From: a virus
Virus record (IMG/VR): IMGVR_UViG_3300007559_000014
Location: 1 to 33,867 of that record
Strand: one strand, 5' to 3'
Length of the DNA: 33,867 nt
Positions 22,078-30,941 of the stretch are shown in pieces. The notes below the pieces were generated by a model. It had not been told where the DNA came from. It saw nothing but the letters and a program-made list of their open reading frames with translations, and made no database searches. Made by a program: the position numbers and the translations under genes. Position 1 is the first letter of the stretch. Every line of letters starts with the position of its first letter.

Positions 22078-22129
22078 ATTTAATGATGGATTTGCAGATG
22101 AGTTATCTGTTTGGACTAAAAAAGAAACT

Positions 22130-22801
22130 ATGAAAAAAATAATAATACCTGAATCGTGGAGCGAAGTAACCATATCACAATTACGTGAGATACTCCAGTT
22201 AGAAGCAACTAATAAAATGAAGTACGCTATTGAGGTGGCATCTATACTTTCAGATACCGATACCGAAACAATAAGAGGTTTAAGTGCAACATACCTAAAT
22301 GAAGTAAACAAGTCTTTAGGGTTTATTCACGAGTTACCTAAGTTGGGTTACTCAAATAACTTTACTGTTGACGGTCAAATGTACGCTGTCAACGATTTTA
22401 AATACTTTACTCTAGGGCAATGGATAGATATTGAGATGCTCGGTAAGGATTGGAAATCTAACCTTCATAAAATATTAGCGGTTATTTACCTACCTGCTAC
22501 GGAAGTAAAAGGTAAGTTAGTTATTGATAAGTATGATGGCAAAATTGACGATAGGGCGGAGGTAATGGATAAGATGAAAGTATCGGATGTGTATAGTGCA
22601 TCGGTTTTTTTTTCGAATTTCGGGCAGGAACTTACCGTCGCTTCTTCCCTGAAAGCTATGAACAAGCAGATAAAGGAACTGAGGAAGAACTTACCATTGA
22701 GGAAAAGGATAATGAACAATGGAACTGGTATAAAGTTTTGGATAGGCTCTCAGGTGAATCGTTTGTCGATATGGAGAAGGTGGCGGAGAAAAACGCTTTA
22801 G
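22130..22801 (+). CDS. Tail assembly chaperone-like protein, zero-frame product (gpG-like)
   Basis: The zero-frame protein is 223 residues from ATG 22130 (MKKIIIPESWSEV). An in-frame ATG at 22046 lies inside the terminase gene and is rejected. Residues 1-155 are compact alpha/beta (VTISQLREILQLEATNKM, DFKYFTLGQWIDIEMLGK, KILAVIYLPATEVKG). At 22605-22613 lie nine T's in the form G TTT TTT TTT CG, giving a perfect slippery heptamer T_TTT_TTT (22606-22612). Beyond it, the zero frame continues 62 codons with an unusual Lys/Arg-rich end. The gene precedes the tail genes, where the lambda G/GT pair sits. Confidence 0.65.
   Translation: MKKIIIPESWSEVTISQLREILQLEATNKMKYAIEVASILSDTDTETIRGLSATYLNEVNKSLGFIHELPKLGYSNNFTVDGQMYAVNDFKYFTLGQWIDIEMLGKDWKSNLHKILAVIYLPATEVKGKLVIDKYDGKIDDRAEVMDKMKVSDVYSASVFFSNFGQELTVASSLKAMNKQIKELRKNLPLRKRIMNNGTGIKFWIGSQVNRLSIWRRWRRKTL
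22606..22612 (+). other. Slippery heptamer T_TTT_TTT for -1 frameshift
   Basis: In the zero frame the codons are GTT TTT TTT TCG, so the heptamer X_XXY_YYZ is T_TTT_TTT. The downstream -1 frame is open for 90 codons. I did not find a clearly strong hairpin just after it by eye; a weak structure could exist. Confidence 0.7.
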
Positions 22802-22884
22802 CCTGTTTTCAACATTTAATATACTTAAAGTATAAAGATGCGCTCAAAAATAGACAGATTAAAGCCACTCAAAGATTATCTTGA
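22612..22884 (+). CDS. -1 frameshift extension of tail assembly chaperone (gpGT-like)
   Basis: In the -1 frame the sequence is open from just after a TAG at 22594 to TGA at 22882-22884, with no ATG before the middle of it. It encodes about 90 residues: ESYEQADKGTEEELTIEEKD, then NEQWNWYKVLDRLSGESF and VAEKNALACFQHLIYLKYKD, far more protein-like than the zero-frame tail. A -1 slip at T_TTT_TTT (22606-22612) would fuse it to the first 161 residues, giving a product of about 251 residues. It overlaps the start of the next gene by 47 bases. RNA polymerase slippage on the T run is an alternative mechanism. Confidence 0.75.
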   Translation, partial: FEFRAGTYRRFFPESYEQADKGTEEELTIEEKDNEQWNWYKVLDRLSGESFVDMEKVAEKNALACFQHLIYLKYKDALKNRQIKATQRLS

Positions 22885-23326
22885 AAAAGAAGGTAAGGCA
22901 TCCGTTAAGGAGATGCGAGGGTGGTTATCTAGTTGGTCTATTGATGGCGGTAAGTTAGCTAAGTCAATAAAAAGCAAAGTAATTAAAAAGAATAATTTCT
23001 TTGAGGTTAGTTACGAGTTAGAGGATTATTATGATTATGTCGATAGCGGTGTGAATGGTAAAAAGAAAAATGCTAATGCTAAGAAAAATAAGTTCGGTAA
23101 ATTTTACAAGTTTAGAAACGAGAATCCTTCACGAGCGCACGTTAAAGCTATTGAGAAGTGGGGCAAAAATAAAGGAATACCTAAAGAGGCATCCTATCCA
23201 ATAGCAAAGAGTATAAAGAAAAAAGGATTACAACCTAAGTCCTTTTATAATATAACATTGAAAAGAAGACGAAGCAATATGGAGAAGCAAATTGAAAAAG
23301 TAATATTTGATATTTTAAACAAATGA
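22838..23326 (+). CDS. HK97 gp10-like tail-completion/minor tail protein
   Basis: A 162-residue very basic protein. DYYDYVDSGVNGKKK (about 63-77), a FYKFRNENPS stretch (about 88-97), AIEKWGKNKGIPKEASYPIAKSI and GLQPKSFYNITL follow the layout of small gp10-like tail proteins in Bacteroidota phages. Such proteins occur between the tail chaperone or connector and the distal tail genes. It starts inside the -1 frameshift gene (47-base overlap) and overlaps the next gene by 4 bases. Function by family and position. Confidence 0.6.
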   Translation: MRSKIDRLKPLKDYLEKEGKASVKEMRGWLSSWSIDGGKLAKSIKSKVIKKNNFFEVSYELEDYYDYVDSGVNGKKKNANAKKNKFGKFYKFRNENPSRAHVKAIEKWGKNKGIPKEASYPIAKSIKKKGLQPKSFYNITLKRRRSNMEKQIEKVIFDILNK

Positions 23327-24558
23327 GTGTAACAGTAGAGAGACAACCTGAGGATTTTCAACCAGTATTCAATCAGAATAGATGGATAGTTGAAAGTAAT
23401 AATACAGCGCAAACTAATTTTGAGTATATCTGTGACGTTTACGTTAATGCAGGGGCTACTTATATTGCTAGGTTAAAAAGATTTCCTGATTCAGATGGTT
23501 ACGGTGATTTCGACCTTTCGAGAGTGTTAGCCGATTACGTTTCTGTTACTTTAGCAGCTTCGAATGATAATGGGTTTAACTTACATCGTAGCCATTATGT
23601 TAATTATGTATTGAAGTTTGGCGAGATTTACAATGGCACTACCTATACTAACTTAACAGTTACTTCTAGTCAGGTAGCGTTAATGATGGCATTATCTTTT
23701 AATCAATTTTATGATTACGATTATGAACAATATGCTTCGGGCGTTGGTTCACCTTCGGTAGATATAAAATTTTTAACCAATTCGCCACGTACATTAAAGG
23801 CTAGGAGAAACGGATATGCTGAATTACATTTTCTTAATGCCACTACTTCTAACTCTAGTTATTTAAAGATTAATAGTTATTTGCCTAGTGGTAGTTTAAT
23901 TGCTAGTTATACTATTGCTAATCCTTACGTAACAGTTAATGTTAATAATAAATGGTTAAGTGTGGGCGTTGGTATTTATAATTTGAATACTGCTACGCTG
24001 AGTAGTGGGGTACAATTAGTAGTAGATGACGATGCAGGTAGTTATGATGTGGCACTATACGATACTAGTAATAATAGAACTTCTGAGATAATTACATTTG
24101 AGATAGATGATACCTGTAATAGATACGATGGTAAGCATATTAAATTCTTAAATAGATTAGGTGGCTTTGATACTTTCTTTTTTAGTTCAAATGAAAATGT
24201 TTTTATCGATGTAAATAACCGAGAGCAATACACTAAGTTAGCGGGTACGGTTTCAGGTTCACCAGTAACGTGGGGTTATAACTTATCTGACAGAGGGCAA
24301 AAGGTTATAGCGGTAGATTCACAGGAGCGCACTATATTAAAGTCAGGAGCGTTAACAGATGCTGAGTATGTTTGGTTACGTGAGTTAATTACTTCACCTG
24401 AGGTTTATGCTGTGGAAACTTATAACGGTACGATATACGATAGACCGATAGTTATTACTACTTCTAGTTACGAAGAGGTTTATAAAAGAAATAAAAAGAT
24501 GAGCCAGTTAACACTTGAATATAAATATGCTCATAAAGAAAATATTCAAATGCTATGA
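23323..24558 (+). CDS. Distal tail protein (Bacteroidota siphophage type)
   Basis: A 411-residue beta-rich protein starting MSVTVERQPEDFQPVFNQNR, with YICDVYVNAGATYIARLKRF and GYGDFDLSRVLADYV in its first 90 residues. This opening is typical of a large tail protein in Bacteroidota phages found just before the tail tip. Later, DDTCNRYDGKHIKFLNRLGG and WLRELITSPEVYAVE suggest a second domain. It has no hydrolase motif. A distal-tail (Dit-like) or baseplate role is inferred from gene order; it could be a tube or tip component. Confidence 0.65.
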   Translation: MSVTVERQPEDFQPVFNQNRWIVESNNTAQTNFEYICDVYVNAGATYIARLKRFPDSDGYGDFDLSRVLADYVSVTLAASNDNGFNLHRSHYVNYVLKFGEIYNGTTYTNLTVTSSQVALMMALSFNQFYDYDYEQYASGVGSPSVDIKFLTNSPRTLKARRNGYAELHFLNATTSNSSYLKINSYLPSGSLIASYTIANPYVTVNVNNKWLSVGVGIYNLNTATLSSGVQLVVDDDAGSYDVALYDTSNNRTSEIITFEIDDTCNRYDGKHIKFLNRLGGFDTFFFSSNENVFIDVNNREQYTKLAGTVSGSPVTWGYNLSDRGQKVIAVDSQERTILKSGALTDAEYVWLRELITSPEVYAVETYNGTIYDRPIVITTSSYEEVYKRNKKMSQLTLEYKYAHKENIQML

Positions 24559-27500
24559 CAGAAGTAATAATATACGATACCGATAATACTGTTTGGAAAT
24601 TAGATGTAACTGCTGACGTTAGTATTCCTTTACAATTTGGAATAGCTGACGTGAGAGAGCCACAAAACGCAAAAGGTACTTGGAGTAAGACTGCTACATT
24701 TAAAGGTACTGCAAATAACAATAAAGCGTTCAAACACGTTTACGAAATTAGCGGAGATAGTTTATTCAATGTAAATAAAAAGGTACGTTGTGTTATTATT
24801 CAGGATGGCGTTAATGATTTCGTAGGGTATGTAAGATTATTAAATATCAAAAGAAAAAATAACGGTAGTAATGATTATAACCGTATTCAATATGAGTTAT
24901 CGTTCTTTGGTGAAACTGCTGACCTATTTAAAAACATTACAGGTGACTATTTGCACGATTTAGATTTTAGCGAATGGGATCACGATTATACTTTTACGAA
25001 TGTTACCAACTCTGCAATAGGTAACACAGTATTAAATGGAGTAACTGGTCAAAATAGTATAACGCTAGGCACGTCAATATTTATAAATTCGTTTGCATAT
25101 AACTCAGGATATTTACAAGTAGTTTTTGCTTCTGCTCATTCCTTAGCGGTGGACGATGAAGTGTATATTGTCAAAACAAGTAATGCTAATAACTCACATT
25201 ATAACGGTTTCTTTTTCGTTAAGTCGGTAGATAGTTCCACTACTGTTACCTTGTGGATGGTTTACGGTGAAAACACAGGCATAGAAACGGGGACAGGTAG
25301 AAAAATTACTAGGCTAGGTGTGGGTTATGTTTATCCTATGATAGATTATGGATTAAACACAGGCTCGTCTTGGGATATAGAACATACCTTTCCTGCTATC
25401 TATGTAAAGAATTATATTGATAAGATTTTTGAAAATGCAGGATATACTTATAGTTCTACTTTTTTCGATTCACAATATTTTAAAAGTTTAATCATACCAT
25501 TCAATAAAGATACTTTTGCAATATCACAGGCAGAAGTATTAGAGAGAGAATTTAAAGCTACACTAACAGCGAATGAAACTACTGTTACCGATTCGTCAAC
25601 TGGTATATTTTATTCATTTTATTTCGATGAGCCAATAGAACCTGACAATGATTCTACCAATGGTAATAATGATGACAATGGTAATTACTATGTACCTACG
25701 GGGGAATATACTGCACCAGTAACAGGTTATTATAATTTTAATTGGAATATAATTAAGTCAGTTACTTTGGATGCTGTGCCTATTGGATATACTAGACCAA
25801 TAACTACGAATCAATTATCTGTTAGTTGTAGAGTAAATGGCTTTAATTTTCATTCACAATCTTACTCAGGTCAATTTACAAATTCGGGAATCTTACAAGG
25901 CACAACTCCAAGTATTTTTTTAAATGCGGGTGACGTAGTAGATTTTAGATTAATAGGTAGTTTAGCCTATAAAATTATAGATGCTAGTAATAATTATTAT
26001 ACTACTTCACAGGATGTAGATTTACAAATATTACAGGGTAGTTTTTTACAATGCCGAATATTAAACACTGTAATTAATGAGGGTTTCAATATTGAATTAA
26101 ATAACGCTATCCCTAAAGATATTTTACAGAGTGATTTCCTTTCGTCTATAATTAAAACATTCAAACTATTTGTTGAGCCTGACGGTGACAATAGTAAAAA
26201 ATTAGTTATCGAACCTAGAGATAGTTTTTATAGTAATACCGTATTAGACTGGACAAGTAAAGTAGATATTAGTAGAGATATTGATATTACTCCGATGGGT
26301 GAGTTAAATTCTAAAAGATATACACTAAAATATAAATCTGACAAGGATGCTTTTAACCAAAATCACGAACAGTATTATGCGAGGGTATATGGAACTAAAA
26401 TTGTGGATATTGATAATGATTTTGTATCGGGGGAAACAATTATAGAACCTATATTCTCAGCTTCACCATTAGTAGATTATCCAGTAGGTACGGATAGAGT
26501 AATTACATCAATAGTTAAAGAAGGTATTATAACTCAGAATAGAATAGCGAGTAATATTAGATTATTATTTTACTCGTTGAGAGGTACTAAATTTCCTTAT
26601 ACTATTACCTATGGCACTTCGTCTAGTGCAACAGTTTACACTTATGCCTATGCAGGTCACTTAGATAATGTTTGGATGCCTATTCACGATTTAAACTTTG
26701 GTTATCCTGATGCTACCTATTATAATTATGGAGCGTGGACAAATAACAATTTATACAATAGATTTCACGCAAGGTACATAGATGAGATTACTGATAAGAA
26801 TAGTAAGTTAGTTAAGGCTTATTTGCATATTAAACCTATGGATATTCTTAATTTGGATTTCGCTAAATTGATAAGAATAGACAAGCATTTACTTAGGTTA
26901 AATAAGATAATGGATTACGATATTAACTCAACAGGATTAACATTGTGTGAGTTTATTTTAGCTAAAGATTTTACAGCATTTAGTAAAACTACTTTACAAG
27001 TTGCCTACGGTGTAGATGCTACATTAGGAGGGGATTTAATACCTAGACCTTTGCGCAATGGATTTGGGTTAGGTAACTCTGAAAATCCAACTAGACAAAT
27101 GGATGGGGTAAATAATTTTTATGGAGGTAATAATACAGGTATAAAGGTTTCAGGCGATAATAATATAATAGGTTTTGGAGCAAGGAATATAACTATTAAT
27201 GGAGATAATAATTCTGTTAGTGGAGATTTTGAGAATGTAGTTATTTTCGGAAATAACACAACGGCAACGAGGAGTAATACTACTTATATGAATGGTGTGG
27301 CTATTGATGGCGAAGGTTCAATAGAGTATGTGAACACTAATTTTAAAGCGGGAATAGGAACAGGTAATTTAATTCTAGTGGATGCTAGTGGTGGAGATAT
27401 TACAATTACTTTAGATTTATGCGCTGATGTTATAGGTATTCCGATCACGATTAAAAAAATAGATTCAAGCGTAAATACTGTAACTGTTAATCCTGCAAGT

Positions 27501-27596
27501 GCAGAAACTATTGATAGCGTATTGACATATACAATAAGGGTACAGTATGATATTTGTACTATTGTGAGTGACGGAGTAAATTGGAATTTAATATGA
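24555..27596 (+). CDS. Large tail tip/hub protein with Asn-Gly-rich beta-helix C-terminus
   Basis: A 1013-residue protein, the largest in the window. The first 150 residues (WKLDVTADVSIPLQFGIADV, SKTATFKGTANNNKAFKHV) fit the N-terminal hub domain of Bacteroidota phage tail-tip proteins. The centre is long and beta-rich. Residues about 850-930 repeat N-G-D-N-N and S-G-D steps (KVSGDNNIIGFG, TINGDNNSVSGD, IFGNNTTAT), a pattern of a right-handed beta-helix. The very C-terminus is a small beta domain. It probably forms the tail tip and may touch the host surface. The start overlaps the previous stop (ATGA). Confidence 0.7.
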   Translation: MTEVIIYDTDNTVWKLDVTADVSIPLQFGIADVREPQNAKGTWSKTATFKGTANNNKAFKHVYEISGDSLFNVNKKVRCVIIQDGVNDFVGYVRLLNIKRKNNGSNDYNRIQYELSFFGETADLFKNITGDYLHDLDFSEWDHDYTFTNVTNSAIGNTVLNGVTGQNSITLGTSIFINSFAYNSGYLQVVFASAHSLAVDDEVYIVKTSNANNSHYNGFFFVKSVDSSTTVTLWMVYGENTGIETGTGRKITRLGVGYVYPMIDYGLNTGSSWDIEHTFPAIYVKNYIDKIFENAGYTYSSTFFDSQYFKSLIIPFNKDTFAISQAEVLEREFKATLTANETTVTDSSTGIFYSFYFDEPIEPDNDSTNGNNDDNGNYYVPTGEYTAPVTGYYNFNWNIIKSVTLDAVPIGYTRPITTNQLSVSCRVNGFNFHSQSYSGQFTNSGILQGTTPSIFLNAGDVVDFRLIGSLAYKIIDASNNYYTTSQDVDLQILQGSFLQCRILNTVINEGFNIELNNAIPKDILQSDFLSSIIKTFKLFVEPDGDNSKKLVIEPRDSFYSNTVLDWTSKVDISRDIDITPMGELNSKRYTLKYKSDKDAFNQNHEQYYARVYGTKIVDIDNDFVSGETIIEPIFSASPLVDYPVGTDRVITSIVKEGIITQNRIASNIRLLFYSLRGTKFPYTITYGTSSSATVYTYAYAGHLDNVWMPIHDLNFGYPDATYYNYGAWTNNNLYNRFHARYIDEITDKNSKLVKAYLHIKPMDILNLDFAKLIRIDKHLLRLNKIMDYDINSTGLTLCEFILAKDFTAFSKTTLQVAYGVDATLGGDLIPRPLRNGFGLGNSENPTRQMDGVNNFYGGNNTGIKVSGDNNIIGFGARNITINGDNNSVSGDFENVVIFGNNTTATRSNTTYMNGVAIDGEGSIEYVNTNFKAGIGTGNLILVDASGGDITITLDLCADVIGIPITIKKIDSSVNTVTVNPASAETIDSVLTYTIRVQYDICTIVSDGVNWNLI

Positions 27597-28666
27597 GCAT
27601 GATATTTAATATAATTAGAAAGGCGGGTACTTTAATAGGTAAACGTAAATCATTAAATTTTATTGAGGGTAGTAATGTTACTTTAACTGTTGCTGACGAT
27701 TCAGCTAATGATAGAGTAAATATTACTATTGCATCTAGCGGTGGCGGTGGTGGAGTTACTTCGGTTAGTGGAACAAGTCCAATAGCATCAACGGGTGGAG
27801 CAACTCCAGACATATCAATAGCGGATGCGATTGCTGATGGGGCAACTAAGGGAGCGGCATCATTTAACGCTTCAGATTTTAATTCTGCAAGTGGAGTTAT
27901 TGCTATTGATTATACCAATGGACAAGCATCATCATTATCAAATAAAGGATTTTTGACAAGTGCAGACTTTACAATTTTTAATGGCAAACAAGCTGCCTTA
28001 TCAAGTGGCGTTAACATAAAAACTGTTCAATCTACTTCCATAGTAGGTAGTGGTGACGTTACAATTACAGATGCTAATTTATCTACGAGTGACATTACTA
28101 CTAACGATGTTAGCACAAGTAAACATGGATTTGTTCCTAAAGCACCTAATGATACTACTAAGTTTTTGAGAGGCGATGGAACTTGGGCAGTAGTAAATAA
28201 TAATGGAGGTTGGACAATAATTGTAAAGAGTGCTAACCAAGATGTGACGAATAACGCAACTTTACAAGACGATACCGATTTACAATTTTCGGTAGTGGCG
28301 GGTGGACATTATATGATTGAAATGGATATTGTAATTTCAGCAAATAATACAACGGGCGATTATAAAAATGCGTTTTTCGTTAGTGCGGGAACAATGTTAG
28401 GAAAAGGATATATGATAGGACCAACGGCAACGGGTGCAGCACAAGTAAATGAATATGCATCAAACGCAGCAGCTACATCATCAGCTTTAGCATTAGGCTC
28501 ACCTTTAGCTAATTTAGATTATTTAGTAAGCACAAAAATTATATACTCTTTTCAGGCGTCTGCAAATGCTACCTTATCATATCAATTTGCAAATAATACA
28601 GCAGCAGCGGGAAGAACGTCAAGAACTTGGAAAGGTTCAATTTTGAAATATAAAAGAATAGATTAA
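27593..28666 (+). CDS. Tail fibre/receptor-binding protein candidate
   Basis: 357 residues from ATG 27593, which overlaps the previous stop (ATGA); a TTG at 27581 is the start of a longer frame and is less likely. It has a short N-terminal attachment part, a Gly-rich linker (SSGGGGGVTSVSG), repeats of the type SGTSPIASTGG/TPDISI, and FLRGDGTW near 190. The C-terminal part (from about 200) is a Thr/Asn-rich beta domain ending in WKGSILKYKRI, like jelly-roll receptor-binding tips. Alignments of such phage fibres show modular variation in the C-terminus. Host-recognition is inferred. Confidence 0.65.
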   Translation: MSMIFNIIRKAGTLIGKRKSLNFIEGSNVTLTVADDSANDRVNITIASSGGGGGVTSVSGTSPIASTGGATPDISIADAIADGATKGAASFNASDFNSASGVIAIDYTNGQASSLSNKGFLTSADFTIFNGKQAALSSGVNIKTVQSTSIVGSGDVTITDANLSTSDITTNDVSTSKHGFVPKAPNDTTKFLRGDGTWAVVNNNGGWTIIVKSANQDVTNNATLQDDTDLQFSVVAGGHYMIEMDIVISANNTTGDYKNAFFVSAGTMLGKGYMIGPTATGAAQVNEYASNAAATSSALALGSPLANLDYLVSTKIIYSFQASANATLSYQFANNTAAAGRTSRTWKGSILKYKRID

Positions 28667-28667
28667 T

Positions 28668-29018
28668 ATGGGATTAGAAATTAGCAAAGGTTTGCCAACG
28701 CAAATCACAAATGAGGATGGCACAATTACTACGGTGGATGCAAAAGTAATTTACATCAAAGGAACGGATATTGAGTTGAAATCTGTCTATGGTCGAGCAT
28801 CATTAATTTGCTCACAAGATGGGTTCACAATATCGGTAAGCGTTAAGACGTATATGGATTATTACGCCTATAAAAATGCAAGTGAGTTAACTACTGACAT
28901 TAGTCAATTATCATTTGATTTTGTTATTTTGGAAACGGAAACGCAATCCATTCAAGTTGGATTAGAATATGCGAAAAATAGATTTATCGAAATGGGTTAT
29001 AACTGTGAAATAAATTAA
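28668..29018 (+). CDS. Hypothetical tail-region protein, 116 aa
   Basis: Not recognised. It sits between the fibre and the tape measure. The protein is alpha/beta with IYIKGTDIELKSVYGRASL, SVKTYMDYYAYKNASELTTD and a C-terminal helix (SIQVGLEYAKNRFIEMGYN). It starts immediately after the fibre stop and could be a fibre chaperone or tail accessory, but nothing in it proves this. Confidence 0.55.
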   Translation: MGLEISKGLPTQITNEDGTITTVDAKVIYIKGTDIELKSVYGRASLICSQDGFTISVSVKTYMDYYAYKNASELTTDISQLSFDFVILETETQSIQVGLEYAKNRFIEMGYNCEIN

Positions 29019-29020
29019 AT

Positions 29021-30889
29021 ATGGCAAAGACAATAATAATAGATACAGAGGTTAAAGGTGTTGACCAAGCATTACAGGATATTGACAAAATTGATAATGC
29101 TGTCGATGGGGTTAATCAAAAAAATATTTCGCCTAAGTTTGATAGCGCTAAGACTGAAAAAAGTTTAGAGAACTTACAAAAGAAGGGTGAACAGATTGAG
29201 AAGGTAGGACAAGGTATAGCGGGAGGCTTCGCATTAGCTACTGGTGTAGTAGGTTCGTTTGGCTCTGAGTTAGGATATAGTACAGAAGAGATAGAAAATG
29301 CACAGGCTAAGGCTAGTTCTTTTATCGGAATACTTGTATCTATTAAACCAGTAGTAGAGGGTGTTGGTTCAGGATTTAAGTTATTAGGTTCTATTTTAAA
29401 AACTAATCCATTAATATTATTAGCTACAATTATAGGTGGTATCATTGTATCGTTCTTAGATATGGGAGCGATAGTAGATGGGATTAAAAAAGGGTTTAAG
29501 GTTTTTGGAGATGCTGTTTCTGCTACTTTCGATTTCATTGTCGATGCTGCTATGTTTGCTATTGATATGTATACTCAGTTTTTAGATATTGTTACTTTTG
29601 GATTATTTGATATTAATAGTTCTTATAAAGGATATGTAAAATCTGTTGAGAACGCAAGTGCAGCGGAAAAGAAAAGAGAGGAAAATGCAATAAAGGAAAG
29701 GGCTTTAATTGTTCAAAATATACTTGAATTAAAAAAGAAAATAAAGATATTAGATGAGGAAATAAAAATAATAGAGAAAACTAAAGCAGCGGTAACAGCT
29801 AGATATGACCAAGAGATAAGATTGGCACAAGCATCGGGTAAAGAAACCTATGCTATTGAGAAGCAAAAACTAGCAGACCTTATTACTTTTACTGAAAAAG
29901 AAATACAGTTAAAATTAAAAAAATATCTATTTGAAAAACAACTTCAAGGAGAGGAAAGTAAATTTACTAAAAGTTTGTTTGGAGAAAATATGGCTTTTGT
30001 TCTAGCGGATCAACAGGCTAACATTAAAGCAAATAATGTAAAAGTGAGAGAACTTGCCGAGTTAAGAAAGCAAGTTAATGGATTTAAAGATGACGATGCT
30101 GTACTAGATGCAACTAGAAATAAAGAAAATTATGATAAATGGAAAACTTTAGAGGAGGAAAAAACAGCTAAAGCAAAAGAAGAGGCTGAAAAAAGGAAAG
30201 CGTGGGAAGACCAAGTTAATAGTGAGTTAAAAGTAATTGAAAGTAAAAAGTCAGATAATTATTTAGTAGGTCAACAAAGCGTAGCCGATGCTACTAAAAA
30301 TGTATGGGCTTCTATGTATGGTGAAGTAGCTAGGACAGGTAATGAAACAGCCACAAAAGATTTAGCTAATCAAAAGGAAGTTAATAATGCTAAGGTTCAA
30401 ATGCTATCGGATACATTAGGCACTCTCTCATCACTAACTGAATTATTTGGTAAAAAAAGTGAGGCTAGTGCTAAAAAAGCATTTCAGGTAAACAAAGCTA
30501 TAAGTATAGCGGATGCAATTATTAAAACATATCAAGGTGCTAATGCAATATTTGCTACTGCTGCTGCTAATCCTAAATCTGTTTTATTTCCTGCTCAACC
30601 TTTTATAGCGGCAGGTTTAGCTATTGCGGGTGGTTTCGCAAACGTGGCTAAAATTTCAGCAACTCAATTTGGTGGCGGTGCTTCTGCTTCAGGAGGTGGT
30701 GGTGGAGATAGTGGCTTCGGTTCTGGGCCATCATTACCAACCGTAGATACTTCATCTACTCCATTTCAATTTCCAACAGTAGGTGAAAATAACCCACAAT
30801 CTAACCAACAAACATTTGTATCCGTTACTGAAATAAATAACGTTAACAATAGGGTGCAGGTGGCTGAGGCTAACGCAACCTTTGGTTAA
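29021..30889 (+). CDS. Tape measure protein
   Basis: A 622-residue protein with the tape measure hallmarks: a helical, Lys/Glu/Gln-rich body with a coiled coil (about 215-410), hydrophobic segments at about 128-150 (NPLILLATIIGGIIVSFL) and near 520-545, repeated Gly/Ala stretches (GIAGGFALATGVVG) and a Gly-rich tail (GGGASASGGGGGDSGFGSG). Tape measures set tail length at about 0.15 nm per residue, so a tail of about 90 nm is expected if all of it is helical. The long rigid tail supports a siphovirus morphology. The C-terminal end is Gln- and Asn-rich. Confidence 0.75.
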   Translation: MAKTIIIDTEVKGVDQALQDIDKIDNAVDGVNQKNISPKFDSAKTEKSLENLQKKGEQIEKVGQGIAGGFALATGVVGSFGSELGYSTEEIENAQAKASSFIGILVSIKPVVEGVGSGFKLLGSILKTNPLILLATIIGGIIVSFLDMGAIVDGIKKGFKVFGDAVSATFDFIVDAAMFAIDMYTQFLDIVTFGLFDINSSYKGYVKSVENASAAEKKREENAIKERALIVQNILELKKKIKILDEEIKIIEKTKAAVTARYDQEIRLAQASGKETYAIEKQKLADLITFTEKEIQLKLKKYLFEKQLQGEESKFTKSLFGENMAFVLADQQANIKANNVKVRELAELRKQVNGFKDDDAVLDATRNKENYDKWKTLEEEKTAKAKEEAEKRKAWEDQVNSELKVIESKKSDNYLVGQQSVADATKNVWASMYGEVARTGNETATKDLANQKEVNNAKVQMLSDTLGTLSSLTELFGKKSEASAKKAFQVNKAISIADAIIKTYQGANAIFATAAANPKSVLFPAQPFIAAGLAIAGGFANVAKISATQFGGGASASGGGGGDSGFGSGPSLPTVDTSSTPFQFPTVGENNPQSNQQTFVSVTEINNVNNRVQVAEANATFG

Positions 30890-30899
30890 ATCGGTTTAG
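30887..30899. promoter_or_regulatory. Repeat of operator-like motif TAAATCGGTTTAG
   Basis: The 13 bases TAAATCGGTTTAG equal the core of the palindrome at 8020-8037. The site begins at the stop codon of the tape measure gene and lies in the 52-base gap before the protease/scaffold gene. A related ATAAACGATTTAAAG follows. A 13-base repeat can arise by chance in this AT-rich genome, so the regulatory reading is tentative. Confidence 0.3.
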
Positions 30900-30941
30900 T
30901 TTTCAAAATAAACGATTTAAAGTAAAAATACATATAAAGGT

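Noticed and set aside
22046-22129. Earlier in-frame ATG for the chaperone gene (adds 28 residues)
   Set aside because: It begins inside the terminase large subunit, and the added residues do not resemble a natural N-terminus. ATG 22130 (MKKIIIPESW) is better. A 16-codon frame from 22083 ending at 22133 overlaps this start and was judged too short to call.
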